Counted from the stretch's first letter, positions 22,606 to 32,900 are shown. The stretch is 64,000 nt of DNA from Gammaproteobacteria bacterium (GCA_041395725.1 JAWKZW010000001.1:4346501-4410500); one strand, 5' to 3'. Translations and numbers: made by a program. Notes: generated by a model not told the origin, from the sequence alone.

Positions 22606-25533
22606 CTACAGTTCCGCAAAGGCGTCCAGCATAGTCGAAGGAGTAAGGATCTGAGGCAGAATCCGCGGCTCCGTATCCGGGTCCCCGGAATAAAGGACAT
22701 AAAGCGGTACCGATGGCCGGTTAAAATTATTCAGCACCTGGGTTATTTCCGGGTCTTCGTTGGTCCAGTCCCCTTTCATGTAAGTGATGTCATATTCCGC
22801 CATGGCGGCCTGCACTGCGTCTGTACTCAGTGTCGTCTGTTCATTCGCCAGGCAGGTAATGCACCAGGCCGCGGTCATGTTGACGAACACCGGCCGCCCC
22901 TCTGACTGTAACTCATTCAGCCGTTGTGTACTGAACGGTTCAAAGCCAGATTGCCCGGCATCCTCGCCCCCGCCGGAAGCCAGTGTCGGAGCCTGCAGCG
23001 GCTTGAGGAACGGTGACTGCAAGACCAGTAATGCCAGTAGCAGGCAGGCGGTCGCGAGCCCACGGTATCCATAACGCCAGAAAGGTACCGAGCTGCGGGT
23101 TTTCCGGGTCAGCCAGAGTGCGAATGCCAGCAGGATACAGGAGACGAGAACCAGCGCCATGCCGGTAACACCAACCTGGGTGCCCAATACCCAGAGGAAA
23201 TACAGCGCAGTCACGTAAAGCGGGAAAGCCATGAATTCCTTGAAGGTGACCATCCAGTTTCCGGGCTTGGGCATGAAGCGGACCAGGCCTGGAAGAAAAG
23301 ACAGCATCAGGATAGGCAGGGCCATACCCAGACCCAGCGCGCTGAATACCAGCATTGCCACCAGCCAGGGTTGAGTCAGGGCAAAACCAAGTGCCGGCCC
23401 CATGAATGGTGCCGTACAGGGAGTGGCGACTATCACCGCCAGCACACCGGTGAAAAACGAGCGGCGATAGCCATGGCTATGCTCCGCCAGGTCGCTGCCG
23501 GCGTTCATCAGACTGGTGCCAAATTCAAAGACACCGGAAAGACTCAGGCCCATCATAAAGAACAGGTAAATAATCAGCGCGTTGAACCAGGGCTCCTGCA
23601 ACTGAAACCCCCAGCCCACGAGCTCGCCGCCGGCTCGCAAAGCAATCAGAACCGTTGCTAGCAGGAGAAAAGAAACCAGCACGCCGCCCGTGTAGACAAG
23701 ACCGTCGAGGCGCTGCTTGCGTGCGGTCGCTCCGGCATTTCCGGCAATGGTCAGCGCTTTCAGCGACAGAACCGGGAACACACAGGGCATCAGATTCAGT
23801 ATCAACCCACCGGCCAGGGCCGCGAGCATGAAGCCCACGATCGCCAGCGGTGCCGAGGGGCCCTGTGACTCAGCTCCGGACGCCGCTGCCGCCAGCGGTG
23901 CCAGACTGTACTGATTGGCATCGGCGGCAGGGTCGACAAAATCATAGGCCCGTCGGTTACCAGCCTGATCCTGGACCACCAGCGTGCCATAAATTTCCGA
24001 CAGGTCCTCCAGCATACGCCGGGGCTGTTCATGGGTGATCTGCAGCATGGTCGGTTGCACGCTCACGTCGCGCAGTGGCCCGTTGGCAATCACCCGCCGT
24101 CGATCGGGGAAAAACCACGCATCGGCGACATTATCAAACAGGGGCTGAGGGGATTGGAAACCCAGACTGACCCGTTCGCCGGCCGCCGCGATGAGAAACT
24201 CAATTGCATGCTCCGTTTCCGGCAATCGGGTCAGGGCGTCGGCAATCAGGCTGCCGTCGACAGCGTCCAGCTCCGTCACTTGCGCAATCGGCAGGGTCAG
24301 ATCCAGGCGCTGCTCTCCAGGAATACAGAGCAGCTCGCACACGTACCATTTGACTGTGGTGGACAGAGTGACCTCGTCTGTGTCCAGTGTCGCGGGTAAC
24401 TGCACCTGCAGAGGCAGAATGACCTCCCCTTCGTAGCCGTAGTTGACCAGGTCGGAGCCGGGGAAAGGCAACCAATAAGGAGCCGGCCATTGTATGTCCC
24501 CGATGAGAGTTCCCTCGGGCGCCGACCAGTCCACGGCTTCCGTGGCTTCACCACTGTCACCGGCCATTTTCCAGTAGGTATGCCAGCCCTCGTCCGCTTG
24601 CAAGCGGACGGCAACCCAATGGTTTTCACCTGGTACCAGACTGGTGGTCTCGGCCAGCAACTCCACCTCGATCCGATTGTTCCAGGCCACCTCGGTGCGG
24701 GTCGGGGCAATCTCGAAGGACCGCGTGTTACCCTCCGCGTCGATGACCGCCAGCAGCCCCCTGAAAACCGACAGGTCTTCAGGAATGCGCCGATGCTGTT
24801 CGAAACTGATCTGCAGCCGGCTTTCTTCGATCATGTTCTCCCGGAACGGGGCGTATTTCATGATGCGCCCCTGTTCGGTAAAGAAATACACGTCCTCTGC
24901 CCCATCGAACAGGGCCTCGGCAGCTGACACCATGATATTGACCTTGCCATCATGGGTATTGAAACGGGCCGCCAGCCCATGATCGGCAATGGGCAGACTG
25001 GCGCGTGTTTCAGCAAAGGCCGTCACCCAGCGAGGGTCAGTCTGTAACCGGTCAGCGACCGGCAGGGTGAGCGCAAAGGTCGCATCGCCCGGGATACAGA
25101 TAACATCACAGACCTGGTAGTCGATTTTGGTACTCAGTGAAAAAGAGTCGCCCCTGAAGTCCGCCGGCACGCTGACGGGGATGGGCAGGAAAACTTCCCG
25201 CTCGTAAGCGAAGGTGACCAGGCTGGTGCCTTCAAACGGGGTCCACTCCGGAACCGGCCAGAGAATGTCTCCGGCTGCAGCGCCAGCCGGCAACTGCCAC
25301 TCGCTGGCCGCCGTGGCTTCGCCACTGTCCCCACCGAATTTCCAATAGGTATGCCAGTGTTCAATGGGATCTAGCCGGACAGCCAGCCACAGAGTCTCCC
25401 CGGGCACGACGTTAGTCGTTTCGGCAATCAGTTCCACCTCGATCTGCTCGGTGCTGTGGACCTGGGCCCTGACGGACAGGGCTGCCAGCAGCAGAGCCAG
25501 GAAAGCCGCGCTTTGTAAGGTGATTTTTCTCAT
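22606..25533 (-). CDS. DsbD/ScsB-like thiol:disulfide interchange protein with duplicated N-terminal domain
   Basis: 975 residues, far longer than E. coli DsbD (about 565). A signal peptide (1-23) is followed by two copies of an N-terminal domain at about 28-270 and 285-510. Both copies show WHTYWK, GDSGEAT, GDI.WP and a C(D/E)..CIPG cysteine pair. A transmembrane DsbD domain (about 545-830) carries LNLMPCVFPVLSL and VATPCTAPFMGPALG (the redox cysteines). A C-terminal thioredoxin domain has AAWCITCLANE. It should move electrons from cytoplasmic thioredoxin to periplasmic partners. A dsbC lies nearby at 30.5 kb, a plausible client. Confidence 0.88.
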   Translation of the reverse strand: MRKITLQSAAFLALLLAALSVRAQVHSTEQIEVELIAETTNVVPGETLWLAVRLDPIEHWHTYWKFGGDSGEATAASEWQLPAGAAAGDILWPVPEWTPFEGTSLVTFAYEREVFLPIPVSVPADFRGDSFSLSTKIDYQVCDVICIPGDATFALTLPVADRLQTDPRWVTAFAETRASLPIADHGLAARFNTHDGKVNIMVSAAEALFDGAEDVYFFTEQGRIMKYAPFRENMIEESRLQISFEQHRRIPEDLSVFRGLLAVIDAEGNTRSFEIAPTRTEVAWNNRIEVELLAETTSLVPGENHWVAVRLQADEGWHTYWKMAGDSGEATEAVDWSAPEGTLIGDIQWPAPYWLPFPGSDLVNYGYEGEVILPLQVQLPATLDTDEVTLSTTVKWYVCELLCIPGEQRLDLTLPIAQVTELDAVDGSLIADALTRLPETEHAIEFLIAAAGERVSLGFQSPQPLFDNVADAWFFPDRRRVIANGPLRDVSVQPTMLQITHEQPRRMLEDLSEIYGTLVVQDQAGNRRAYDFVDPAADANQYSLAPLAAAASGAESQGPSAPLAIVGFMLAALAGGLILNLMPCVFPVLSLKALTIAGNAGATARKQRLDGLVYTGGVLVSFLLLATVLIALRAGGELVGWGFQLQEPWFNALIIYLFFMMGLSLSGVFEFGTSLMNAGSDLAEHSHGYRRSFFTGVLAVIVATPCTAPFMGPALGFALTQPWLVAMLVFSALGLGMALPILMLSFLPGLVRFMPKPGNWMVTFKEFMAFPLYVTALYFLWVLGTQVGVTGMALVLVSCILLAFALWLTRKTRSSVPFWRYGYRGLATACLLLALLVLQSPFLKPLQAPTLASGGGEDAGQSGFEPFSTQRLNELQSEGRPVFVNMTAAWCITCLANEQTTLSTDAVQAAMAEYDITYMKGDWTNEDPEITQVLNNFNRPSVPLYVLYSGDPDTEPRILPQILTPSTMLDAFAEL

Positions 25534-25803
25534 CTAAAACCTGCCATCAAGGATCCTGTGGTTAAAATCGATAGCCTCGTGAGGCGTATAAGGCCAGCGT
25601 GGAGAGCCTGTAAAAGTAACAAAAATGCTATTAGATGTCATTGAATTCACGGCGCTTCTCGCCAGATTGCGCCAGGTTTCGCCAGATCCCCGGCTGGCTC
25701 GACAGTCACCCTGCCGGCAGGGACGCCTTCCTTCTTCCGCCTCGTTCAAGCAATAGACCCGATAATCGCGAAAAGCGCTCATCAAAGCACCGATTTCTAC
25801 CCT
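25534..25803. other. 270-bp gap between the DsbD-like gene and recJ
   Basis: Open frames here lack homology-like sequence and codon character. I see short imperfect repeats of GCCAG near 25660-25690 but no terminator with a T-run. It probably holds the promoter of the DsbD-like gene. Confidence 0.35.
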
Positions 25804-27528
25804 TCAGGTCTTTTCGAATTCCTCCACCACCAGCTGTAGCTGGCGCAGATCACGGAACTCATTCACGCTGAGCCGATAGACCAGTCGCAACCTGTCACCG
25901 GGCTGCAGGGGATCATCGAAACTGGCATTGAACGCAATGGCCTCAACCGCCGCCTCGGCCCCCTCCGGGAGCACTGTCAGTTTGAGATGCTTGTCAGCCA
26001 GAACGCGAAGATCCTGCACCACGAACCGGCCATCAAACAGCGGTTCCGGGAAGCCCTGCCCCCAGGGCCCCGCGTTAATCAGAGCCTCTGCCGCGGACAG
26101 GTGAAACTCACCTGGAGCCAGCTCACCGTCGGTCAGTATCCTGGCCTGTAACTGTTCATTGCTCAGGTGTTGTCCGGCATATTCTGCGAACGCCGCTTCG
26201 AACTCCTTCAGACAGGATTTGTCCAGACTGAGCCCCGCCGCCATTGCATGCCCCCCGAACTTGCTGATCAGTTCCGGCTGCTGGCTGGCAATAGCATCCA
26301 GGGCATCGCGAATATGGAAGCCGGGAATGGAGCGCGCGGACCCCTTCAGCTCCTCCTCGCCGGCATCAGCAAAAGCAATAACAGGCCGGTGATATTTATC
26401 CTTGATTCGGGAGGCCAGAATCCCTATCACGCCCTGGTGCCAGTGTGGATCGTAGACACACAGACCTGCTGGCATCGCTTCCGCGGCAATCTCCAGGCCG
26501 TCGAGACTTTCAAAAGCCTGCTCGCGCATCTCCCCTTCTATCAGCCGCCGGTCGGAATTCAGACTGTCTAATTGGACAGCCATCTGGTAGGCAGCATCAC
26601 CGGAATCGGTCAATAGACACTCAATACCCAGCGACATATCATCCAGCCGACCGGCGGCATTGAGTCGCGGTCCGATCGCGAAGCCGAGATCCGCCGCCAC
26701 CAGATTTACCCGCCGTCGCCGGCTGACCTCAAGCAGCGCGAGAATACCGGGACAGGCCCGCCCTGCCCGTATTCGTTTCAAGCCTTCACTGACCAGTATG
26801 CGGTTATTCCGATCCAGTGGCACCACATCGGCAACCGTACCAAGCGCCACAAGGTCCAGAAGCTCTGCAAGATTAGGCTCTTTTCTGCCTGCCAACTCGA
26901 ACCAGCCGGCATCGCGCAGGTAGGCACGCAAGGCCAGCATCAGGTAAAAGATCACCCCCACCCCGGCCAGGGACTTGCTGGCGAACTCACAGCCGTGCTG
27001 GTTGGGATTGACAATACCGTCTGCTTTCGGCAACTGTCTGCCGGGCAAGTGGTGGTCGGTGATCAGAACCTGGATACCGGCCTCATGGGCAGCATCGACG
27101 CCGGCCAGGCTCGAAATTCCATTATCGACGGTGATAATGAGGTCGGGGTTTCTGGTCACCGCAAGCTGGACGATTTCGGGCGTCAGCCCGTAGCCATACT
27201 CGAATCGATTGGGAACGATATAATCCAGGTTTTGAAAGCCCAGTGCCCGCAGGGCACGCAAAGCCAATGCGCAACTGGTGGCGCCATCGGCATCAAAATC
27301 CGATACCACCAGCAGTCGACTCTGCCGCTGCAGATGGCTGCTCAGCAGGCTGACGGCGTTGCCCATGCCCAGCAGCGTTTCAGGGGCAAGCAACTTTTTC
27401 AGCGAGAGATCCAGGTCATCGACTGAACCGAGCCTGCGGCGCGCCAGAATTCGTTGCACCAGCGGGTGCAGGCCCTCGGGCAGCTGCAGGCTCTGGTCGA
27501 CCTGCCGACGTTCAATGACGAGGGTCAT
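25804..27528 (-). CDS. recJ: Single-stranded-DNA-specific exonuclease RecJ
   Basis: 574 residues, the usual size. The DHH phosphoesterase motifs are present: VVSDFDADGATSCALALRAL (motif I), TVDNGISS (motif II), LITDHHLPGRQLP (DHH motif III) and GVGVIFYLMLAL. The DHHA1 region has GGHAMAAGLSL. It degrades single-stranded DNA 5' to 3' in recombination and repair. recJ next to thrC-hom and dsbC is a conserved arrangement in Pseudomonas-like gammaproteobacteria. Confidence 0.97.
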   Translation of the reverse strand: MTLVIERRQVDQSLQLPEGLHPLVQRILARRRLGSVDDLDLSLKKLLAPETLLGMGNAVSLLSSHLQRQSRLLVVSDFDADGATSCALALRALRALGFQNLDYIVPNRFEYGYGLTPEIVQLAVTRNPDLIITVDNGISSLAGVDAAHEAGIQVLITDHHLPGRQLPKADGIVNPNQHGCEFASKSLAGVGVIFYLMLALRAYLRDAGWFELAGRKEPNLAELLDLVALGTVADVVPLDRNNRILVSEGLKRIRAGRACPGILALLEVSRRRRVNLVAADLGFAIGPRLNAAGRLDDMSLGIECLLTDSGDAAYQMAVQLDSLNSDRRLIEGEMREQAFESLDGLEIAAEAMPAGLCVYDPHWHQGVIGILASRIKDKYHRPVIAFADAGEEELKGSARSIPGFHIRDALDAIASQQPELISKFGGHAMAAGLSLDKSCLKEFEAAFAEYAGQHLSNEQLQARILTDGELAPGEFHLSAAEALINAGPWGQGFPEPLFDGRFVVQDLRVLADKHLKLTVLPEGAEAAVEAIAFNASFDDPLQPGDRLRLVYRLSVNEFRDLRQLQLVVEEFEKT

Positions 27529-27582
27529 AGTTCAGCTTTCAACACTGCATCCGCCTTTCGGAACCGCTAAAAAAATAGTTGA

Positions 27583-28977
27583 TCAGGCACTCAGATGACG
27601 GGTCATGAAATCCGTGACGGCCGCTACCGAGTTATCCAGCACGGCGCATTTTTCCGGTCTCTGCATCAGATCACTGAGATGCGGGGGCAAGGGCGGCGTG
27701 TCAATTCCGGCAGCATTGATTGCTTCAGAAAATTTCACCGGGTGGGCCGTGGCCAGAGTGATCATGGGCACAGCCGCGTCATTGTTGCACTCTCGAGCCG
27801 CCTTCACTCCCACCGCCGTGTGCGGATCCAGCAACTCACCGGACTCGTCATACACCTGCCTGATCACGTCACGAGTCTGCTCATCACTGACCGCGAAACT
27901 GGCAAAGCAGTCTCTGACCCGCTGCCACTGAGACTCATCCACCCGCAGCGACTCCGCCGAGGAGCGCAACATGAAGTCCCTGAGCCGGGATGGATCGCGA
28001 TCAAACAGATCGAACAGATAACGTTCGAAGTTGCTCGACACCATGATATCCATACTCGGGGAATAGGTTGGTGACAGTTCAGTGATCTGGTAATTGTTGC
28101 TGCTGATGAAGCGGTGCAGGATATCGTTGCGGTTTGTGGCGACCACCAGCTGTTTCACCGGCAACCCCATTGACCTGGCCAGATAACCGGCATAGATATC
28201 GCCAAAGTTACCGGTGGGCACTGAGAAAGATACCGGACGATGTGGCCCCCCAAGACTGACAGCCGCGTAGAAGTAATACACGATCTGCACCATGATGCGT
28301 GCCCAGTTAATGGAATTTACAGCCACCAGCTGTCGATCAGCCGGAAGGAAACCCTGATCGGAAAACGCGGTCTTGACGATTTTCTGACAGTCATCGAAGT
28401 TACCCCTGATGGCCAGATTGTGCACATTCTCACCCTGCACCGTAGTCATCTGCCGGCGCTGCACTTCGGAAATGCGCTCATGGGGGTGCAGAATAAAAAT
28501 GTCTACCCGGTTAGAGTGTCGGCAGCCTTCCAGTGCTGCTGAACCGGTATCCCCGGAGGTAGCACCCAGTATTGCCACCCGCTGATTATTGCGTGTCAGG
28601 ACAAAATCCAGCAGCCGGCCCAATACCTGCAGGGCAAAATCCTTGAATGCCAGGGTCGGGCCATGAAACAGCTCGAGTATCCATTCATTGGTGTCGAGCA
28701 TGGTGAGCGGCGCAGTAGCCGGGTGGGAGAATTCCCGGCAACTCTCGTCGATGCAGCGCTTGAGGTCCACTTCGGGAATACTGTCCGCCACGAAGGGTCT
28801 GATGATTTCCAGGGCCAGTTCGCTATAAGGCAGCCCTGCCCAGCCGGCGATCTCCGCCGCGCTGAAACGAGGCAGCTGCTCGGGCACGTAAAGTCCCCCG
28901 TCTGGGGCCAGGCCGGTTAACAGCACCTGTTCAAAAGTCTGTGGTTCCCCTCCACCGCGGGTGCTGACATACTTCAC
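27583..28977 (-). CDS. thrC: Threonine synthase
   Basis: 464 residues. The PLP-binding lysine is in FHGPTLAFKDFALQVLG. LGATSGDTGSAALEG is the phosphate-binding loop and SVPTGNFGDIYAGYLA is conserved. It converts O-phospho-L-homoserine to L-threonine. The start codon region overlaps the stop of hom by 4 bases (ATGA type), so the two form an operon with translational coupling. The Thr synthase N-terminal domain (KYVSTRGGGEPQTFEQVLL) marks the long bacterial class. Confidence 0.97.
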   Translation of the reverse strand: MKYVSTRGGGEPQTFEQVLLTGLAPDGGLYVPEQLPRFSAAEIAGWAGLPYSELALEIIRPFVADSIPEVDLKRCIDESCREFSHPATAPLTMLDTNEWILELFHGPTLAFKDFALQVLGRLLDFVLTRNNQRVAILGATSGDTGSAALEGCRHSNRVDIFILHPHERISEVQRRQMTTVQGENVHNLAIRGNFDDCQKIVKTAFSDQGFLPADRQLVAVNSINWARIMVQIVYYFYAAVSLGGPHRPVSFSVPTGNFGDIYAGYLARSMGLPVKQLVVATNRNDILHRFISSNNYQITELSPTYSPSMDIMVSSNFERYLFDLFDRDPSRLRDFMLRSSAESLRVDESQWQRVRDCFASFAVSDEQTRDVIRQVYDESGELLDPHTAVGVKAARECNNDAAVPMITLATAHPVKFSEAINAAGIDTPPLPPHLSDLMQRPEKCAVLDNSVAAVTDFMTRHLSA

Positions 28978-30320
28978 CTGGTTTCCTCGCTATCCAGTTC
29001 TTCAACTCGAATCCGGGTGATTCTGCCAGTCACCTCCTCGAGATTTTCCAGTTCCTGAATCGCCAGATTGATCTGGCTCTCCCGGACCGTGTCAGTAAGA
29101 ATTACCACCGGCACCTGGCTGACCCCATGGGACTCGGGTTCTTTTTGAATGACCGCTTCTATGTTGATCTGAAAGGCCTGCAACACACTGGATATCTTTG
29201 CCATGACACCCACCTTGTCACGAGCCTGTATTCTCAGATAATAAGCCGTTTCGATAGCATCGATTGGCAGTATGGACACGGCCTCATTCAGTTGTTTGAA
29301 GGCCAGCGAAGGCAGCCCACTGCCAGACTTTGCCCCCTGCGGACCAAAGGAGGTTCGTGCTATGTCCATGATATCCGCCACGACTGCCGATGCGGTTGCC
29401 TCCGCACCGGCCCCTGCGCCGTAGTAAAGCGTTGCGCCAACAGAGTTCCCTTTCACCAGCACCGCATTCATGACACCGTTGACATGGGCAAGCAGGCGCT
29501 TATCCGAAATCAGTGTCGGGTGCACGCGCATTTCCACGCCACGCTCCCCCCGTTGCGCGATACCAAGATGCTTGATCACATAGCCCAGTTCTTTGGCAAA
29601 TTTCACGTCATCGATGGTGATCCCACTGATACCTTCGGTATAGGTCTTGTCAAACTGCAGGGGGATACCGAACGCGATTGACGCGAGAATGGTCAGTTTA
29701 TGGGCAGCATCGATACCCTCAACGTCAAAAGTGGGATCGGCCTCTGCATAGCCCAGCGCCTGCGCCTCTTCCAGCACGTCGACAAAACTGCGCTGTTTCT
29801 GCGCCATTTCAGTAAGGATGAAATTACCGGTCCCGTTGATGATGCCGGCCAGCCATTGGATGGAATTGGCAGCAAGCCCCTCCCGCAGTGCCTTGATAAT
29901 CGGGATTCCCCCGGCCACGGCGCTTTCATAAGCTATTTCCACGGCATTCTGACGGGCCAGTTCAAACAACTCGTTACCGTGCAGGGCGATCAGCGCCTTG
30001 TTGGCAGTCACCACGTGCTTTCTGTTCTCAACCGCGCGCCGGACAAGTTGCCTTGCCGGGTCGAAACCGCCTATGGTTTCCACGACCACATCCACCTGTG
30101 GGTCGTCTACAACGGCAAAGACATCGGTGCTGAATGGGATACCGGTAGACTGGTACTCAGGCTTGGGGGTTCGGGAGGCAAGGTGACAGATTTCCAGGTC
30201 TCTGCCCAGGCGGCGGGAAATTTCGTCACGGTTCTCACTCAGCAGGCGATAGGTCCCGCCACCCACAGTGCCCAGCCCACAGATACCGATTCGAATTGGC
30301 CTGTTCTGGTCAGAATTCAA
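28974..30320 (-). CDS. hom: Homoserine dehydrogenase
   Basis: 448 residues, monofunctional form. The NAD(P)-binding motif GICGLGTVGGGTY is at the N-terminus; the catalytic domain has ESAVAGGIPIIKALREGL and EADPTFDVEGIDAAHKL. A C-terminal ACT domain (about 355-430, YYLRIQARDKVGVMAKISSV) is the usual threonine feedback site. It reduces aspartate semialdehyde to homoserine. No attenuator-like leader peptide was seen upstream (30321-30474). Confidence 0.97.
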   Translation of the reverse strand: MNSDQNRPIRIGICGLGTVGGGTYRLLSENRDEISRRLGRDLEICHLASRTPKPEYQSTGIPFSTDVFAVVDDPQVDVVVETIGGFDPARQLVRRAVENRKHVVTANKALIALHGNELFELARQNAVEIAYESAVAGGIPIIKALREGLAANSIQWLAGIINGTGNFILTEMAQKQRSFVDVLEEAQALGYAEADPTFDVEGIDAAHKLTILASIAFGIPLQFDKTYTEGISGITIDDVKFAKELGYVIKHLGIAQRGERGVEMRVHPTLISDKRLLAHVNGVMNAVLVKGNSVGATLYYGAGAGAEATASAVVADIMDIARTSFGPQGAKSGSGLPSLAFKQLNEAVSILPIDAIETAYYLRIQARDKVGVMAKISSVLQAFQINIEAVIQKEPESHGVSQVPVVILTDTVRESQINLAIQELENLEEVTGRITRIRVEELDSEETR

Positions 30321-30474
30321 GTTTGCTCCTCGACTGCTAGTTCGGCAAACCGGGGATTATACTGCAATCCGGCAGACTGCTCAGTAACTTGCAGAGAGAT
30401 TTTGAGTAAAACCGGGGGCGGGAAACAAGGTGCCGGGGCGGCTCAGACACCGGAACGGGGCAGTCCCGGCTGGT

Positions 30475-30512
30475 GGGGTCTGTCCACGCCCTTCGGCAGA
30501 GCGACAGACCCC
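30475..30512. terminator. Perfect 10-bp hairpin after dsbC (possible terminator)
   Basis: GGGGTCTGTC (30475-30484) and GACAGACCCC (30503-30512) face each other 8 bases past the dsbC stop, in the gap before hom. Loop 18 bases; the loop itself can pair. A T-run is absent, so factor-independent termination is uncertain. Confidence 0.5.
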
Positions 30513-30519
30513 GTCTCTG

Positions 30520-31281
30520 TTAATCCAGCAGCAGCGCCGCCAGGCGTTCGGAATCCATGTAGCCAGGGATGACGCGGCCGTCAGCCAGAACCAGTGCGGG
30601 CGTGCCTGAGATGCCGATTTCGTTACCGAGCGCATAGTGCTCAAGCACCGGGTTGTCGCACTCCCGCTCCGGCAGATTCTGACCATGCTTGGCCTGGGTG
30701 AGGGTTTTCTGACGGTCTTCGGAGCACCAGACGGAAATCATCTTCTGGTACGACGAAGCCTGCTGTCCCCCGCGGGGGTAGGCTATGTAGCGAACTTCAA
30801 TGCCGAGGTCCATGAGCTTTTCGAGATCCCGATGCAGCGCGCGGCAGTACTGACAGTCCACGTCGGTAAAAACGGTGATGGCCGCCCGCGTCTGCTTTGG
30901 CTTGAATATGATCATCTCATCGCTGGGTATGGCGGCTATTTTTTCCACTGTCCGCTCCTGGCGGGTCTGGGAAGACAGGTTGATCAAACCGGTCGGGCCG
31001 GATCGAAACATGTCGCCAGCAAACAGAAATTCCCCGGCAATGTCCGAGTAAAGAATTTCGCCAGTGCTCAGCTCCACTTCAATAATGTTTGACATGGCCG
31101 TGGGCTGCAACGACAGAACCTGGATCTGGTTCTGGGACGCCGCTTCCAGTGAGATTGCCAATTGTGCCCGCAACGCCTGCAGAGCAGCGTCTTCCGCGCC
31201 GGCGGATTGCGCCAGGGCAGACTGGGACAGGAGCAGGAATAATCCAGGAACTAGGACAAATTGAGTAATGAGGTGCTTCAT
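30520..31281 (-). CDS. dsbC: Thiol:disulfide isomerase DsbC
   Basis: 253 residues from the ATG at 31281, whose product begins with a signal peptide (KHLITQFVLVPGLFLLLSQSALA); an upstream ATG adds 48 non-homologous residues. The N-terminal dimerisation domain (about 35-85) is followed by a thioredoxin fold with the active site TDVDCQYCRALHRDL (CQYC) and the cis-Pro in GISGTPALVLADG. It rearranges wrong disulfides in the periplasm and is kept reduced by DsbD-type proteins, one of which lies at 22.6-25.5 kb. It sits upstream of hom in the same direction. Confidence 0.94.
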   Translation of the reverse strand: MKHLITQFVLVPGLFLLLSQSALAQSAGAEDAALQALRAQLAISLEAASQNQIQVLSLQPTAMSNIIEVELSTGEILYSDIAGEFLFAGDMFRSGPTGLINLSSQTRQERTVEKIAAIPSDEMIIFKPKQTRAAITVFTDVDCQYCRALHRDLEKLMDLGIEVRYIAYPRGGQQASSYQKMISVWCSEDRQKTLTQAKHGQNLPERECDNPVLEHYALGNEIGISGTPALVLADGRVIPGYMDSERLAALLLD

Positions 31282-31681
31282 AATCTGGTACCAGCCGCAG
31301 TGGGTTGCAGGTGACTTGTTACAGGTGTCTGTACTTACAGGTAACTCTACCGTTGTCGCAATTATAACGGGTCTCACACTTTCATCCATGAACTGGATCA
31401 CCGGATCAGGCCAGTGACGCTCCACTCATTTCAGATTTCAGAATGAAGCGATTATCGCAGTCCATTTAGACTTTGCACAATGGCAACAAGACGGTGGTTT
31501 CCAGGAAACCACCCTGTGGTCACAATCTTATCGTAGAAAGACCGGAAAGAGACGGAAATCTTCGCCGAAATACCCGTCAGGGCAGTTGATCACCCACGGG
31601 CCAGGCGCGATGGCGCGCCTGGGGGGCACCTGCCAGGCTGCGTCGGGGGAGTAAACCCCCCGCCGATACAGCCAGAAGCCC
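31282..31681. other. 400-bp gap between dsbC and rplS with two strong hairpins
   Basis: No gene was recognised. A near-perfect palindrome GGTGGTTTCC-A-GGAAACCACC lies at 31493-31513. A second hairpin, CCAGGCGCG/CGCGCCTGG with a 4-base loop, lies at 31601-31622, 60 bases after the rplS stop and so possibly the end of the ffh-rplS transcript. A third GC-rich stretch near 31645-31665 (GGGGG...CCCCCC) is also self-complementary. The dsbC promoter should lie at the 31282-31480 side. Confidence 0.55.
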
Positions 31682-32053
31682 TTACTCCTGGCCGGGACGC
31701 TTCTCGAGCTTCTCGGTAATACGGGCTGCACGACCGGTGAGTTCACGCAGGTAGTACAGCTTGGCCTGGCGCACGTCACCACGACGCCTTACCTTGATGC
31801 TGTCCACCAGCGGGCTGTAGGTCTGGAAGGTACGCTCAACGCCCACACCGTGGGAAATCTTGCGCACTGTGAATGCGGAATTGAGGCCCCGGTTTCGCTT
31901 GCCGATTACCACCCCTTCAAAGGCTTGCAGACGTTCCCGGTCGCCTTCCTTGATCTTGACCTGAACAACGACGGTATCACCGGGGCCGAACTCCGGTATT
32001 TCCTTGTTCATCTGGCTATTTTCAATCTGCTCAATTACCTTGTTCTTGCTCAT
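31682..32053 (-). CDS. rplS: 50S ribosomal protein L19
   Basis: 123 residues, family length. Conserved sequence: [64 protein letters not shown]. Located at the 30S-50S interface. Last gene of the ffh-rpsP-rimM-trmD-rplS order and 22 bases after trmD. Slightly longer C-terminus ([12 protein letters not shown]) than E. coli. Confidence 0.98.
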   Translation of the reverse strand: MSKNKVIEQIENSQMNKEIPEFGPGDTVVVQVKIKEGDRERLQAFEGVVIGKRNRGLNSAFTVRKISHGVGVERTFQTYSPLVDSIKVRRRGDVRQAKLYYLRELTGRAARITEKLEKRPGQE

Positions 32054-32075
32054 CTCTATTTCCGCTCCTGAACAC

Positions 32076-32900
32076 TTACCCGCACTGATCGCCCGGGGCC
32101 GTTTCGAATTCCTCTATGTACTCCTGCAGCAGAGCCTGTTGCTCACTGCCCAGTTCCAGACCCTCAAGCAGGTCGGGCCGCTTACGCCAGGTGGCTCCAA
32201 GGCTGTGCTTGAGCCGCCAGAGGCGAATCTGTTCATGATCGCCGCTCAGTAACACGTCCGGCACCGACCGCCTGTCGATTACCTGTGGGCGGGTATACTG
32301 AGGACAGTGCAGTAGCCCGTTGGCTAATGAATCCAGCTCCGCGCACTCCTCACTGCCCAGCGCTCCCGGTTGCTGACGTGTAATCGCATCAAGCATAACC
32401 ATCGCCGCCAACTCGCCGCCACTGATGACAAAGTCACCAATCGACCACTCTTCATCTATTTCGCTTTCCAGGACCCGCTCGTCGATACCCTGATAGCGAC
32501 CGCACACCAGGATCAGCTCGTCAAGCTCCGCCAACTCACAGACCCCGCGCTGATCGAGGCGCCTCCCCTGCGGCGACAGATAGATCACCCGTCGTGCCCT
32601 GCTGGCTGCGCCACTTTCTCCAGACTCCCGGGAACCTCGATCGCCTCGACCGCCAACAGATGCATCCAACGCTTCACGGGCAGCATTGATCGCTGCCTGC
32701 AGCGGCGCTGTCTTCATCAGCATACCGGGGCCGCCGCCAAACGGTTTGTCGTCCACGGTTCGATGCCTGTCGTCGGTAAAATCCCGGGGATTCCAACAGG
32801 TCAGCCGCACCAGGCCATTTCTGAAAGCCCGGGCAGTGATACCGGATTCACTGACCGCGGCAAACATTTCCGGAAACAGGGTGACGACTGCAATCTGCAT
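32076..32900 (-). CDS. trmD: tRNA (guanine-N1)-methyltransferase TrmD
   Basis: 274 residues. The trefoil-knot SAM-binding motifs are visible: [52 protein letters not shown] and [15 protein letters not shown]. It methylates G37 of tRNAs reading CCN, CUN and CGG codons to prevent frameshifting. An insert of about 20 Ser/Gly/Arg-rich residues near 95-115 ([18 protein letters not shown]) is not usual. Neighbours rimM and rplS are in one operon. Confidence 0.97.
   Translation of the reverse strand: MQIAVVTLFPEMFAAVSESGITARAFRNGLVRLTCWNPRDFTDDRHRTVDDKPFGGGPGMLMKTAPLQAAINAAREALDASVGGRGDRGSRESGESGAASRARRVIYLSPQGRRLDQRGVCELAELDELILVCGRYQGIDERVLESEIDEEWSIGDFVISGGELAAMVMLDAITRQQPGALGSEECAELDSLANGLLHCPQYTRPQVIDRRSVPDVLLSGDHEQIRLWRLKHSLGATWRKRPDLLEGLELGSEQQALLQEYIEEFETAPGDQCG

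Noticed and set aside
25534..25785. 83-codon reading frame between the DsbD-like gene and recJ
   Set aside because: Low-complexity Arg/Glu-rich translation and no plausible start signal.
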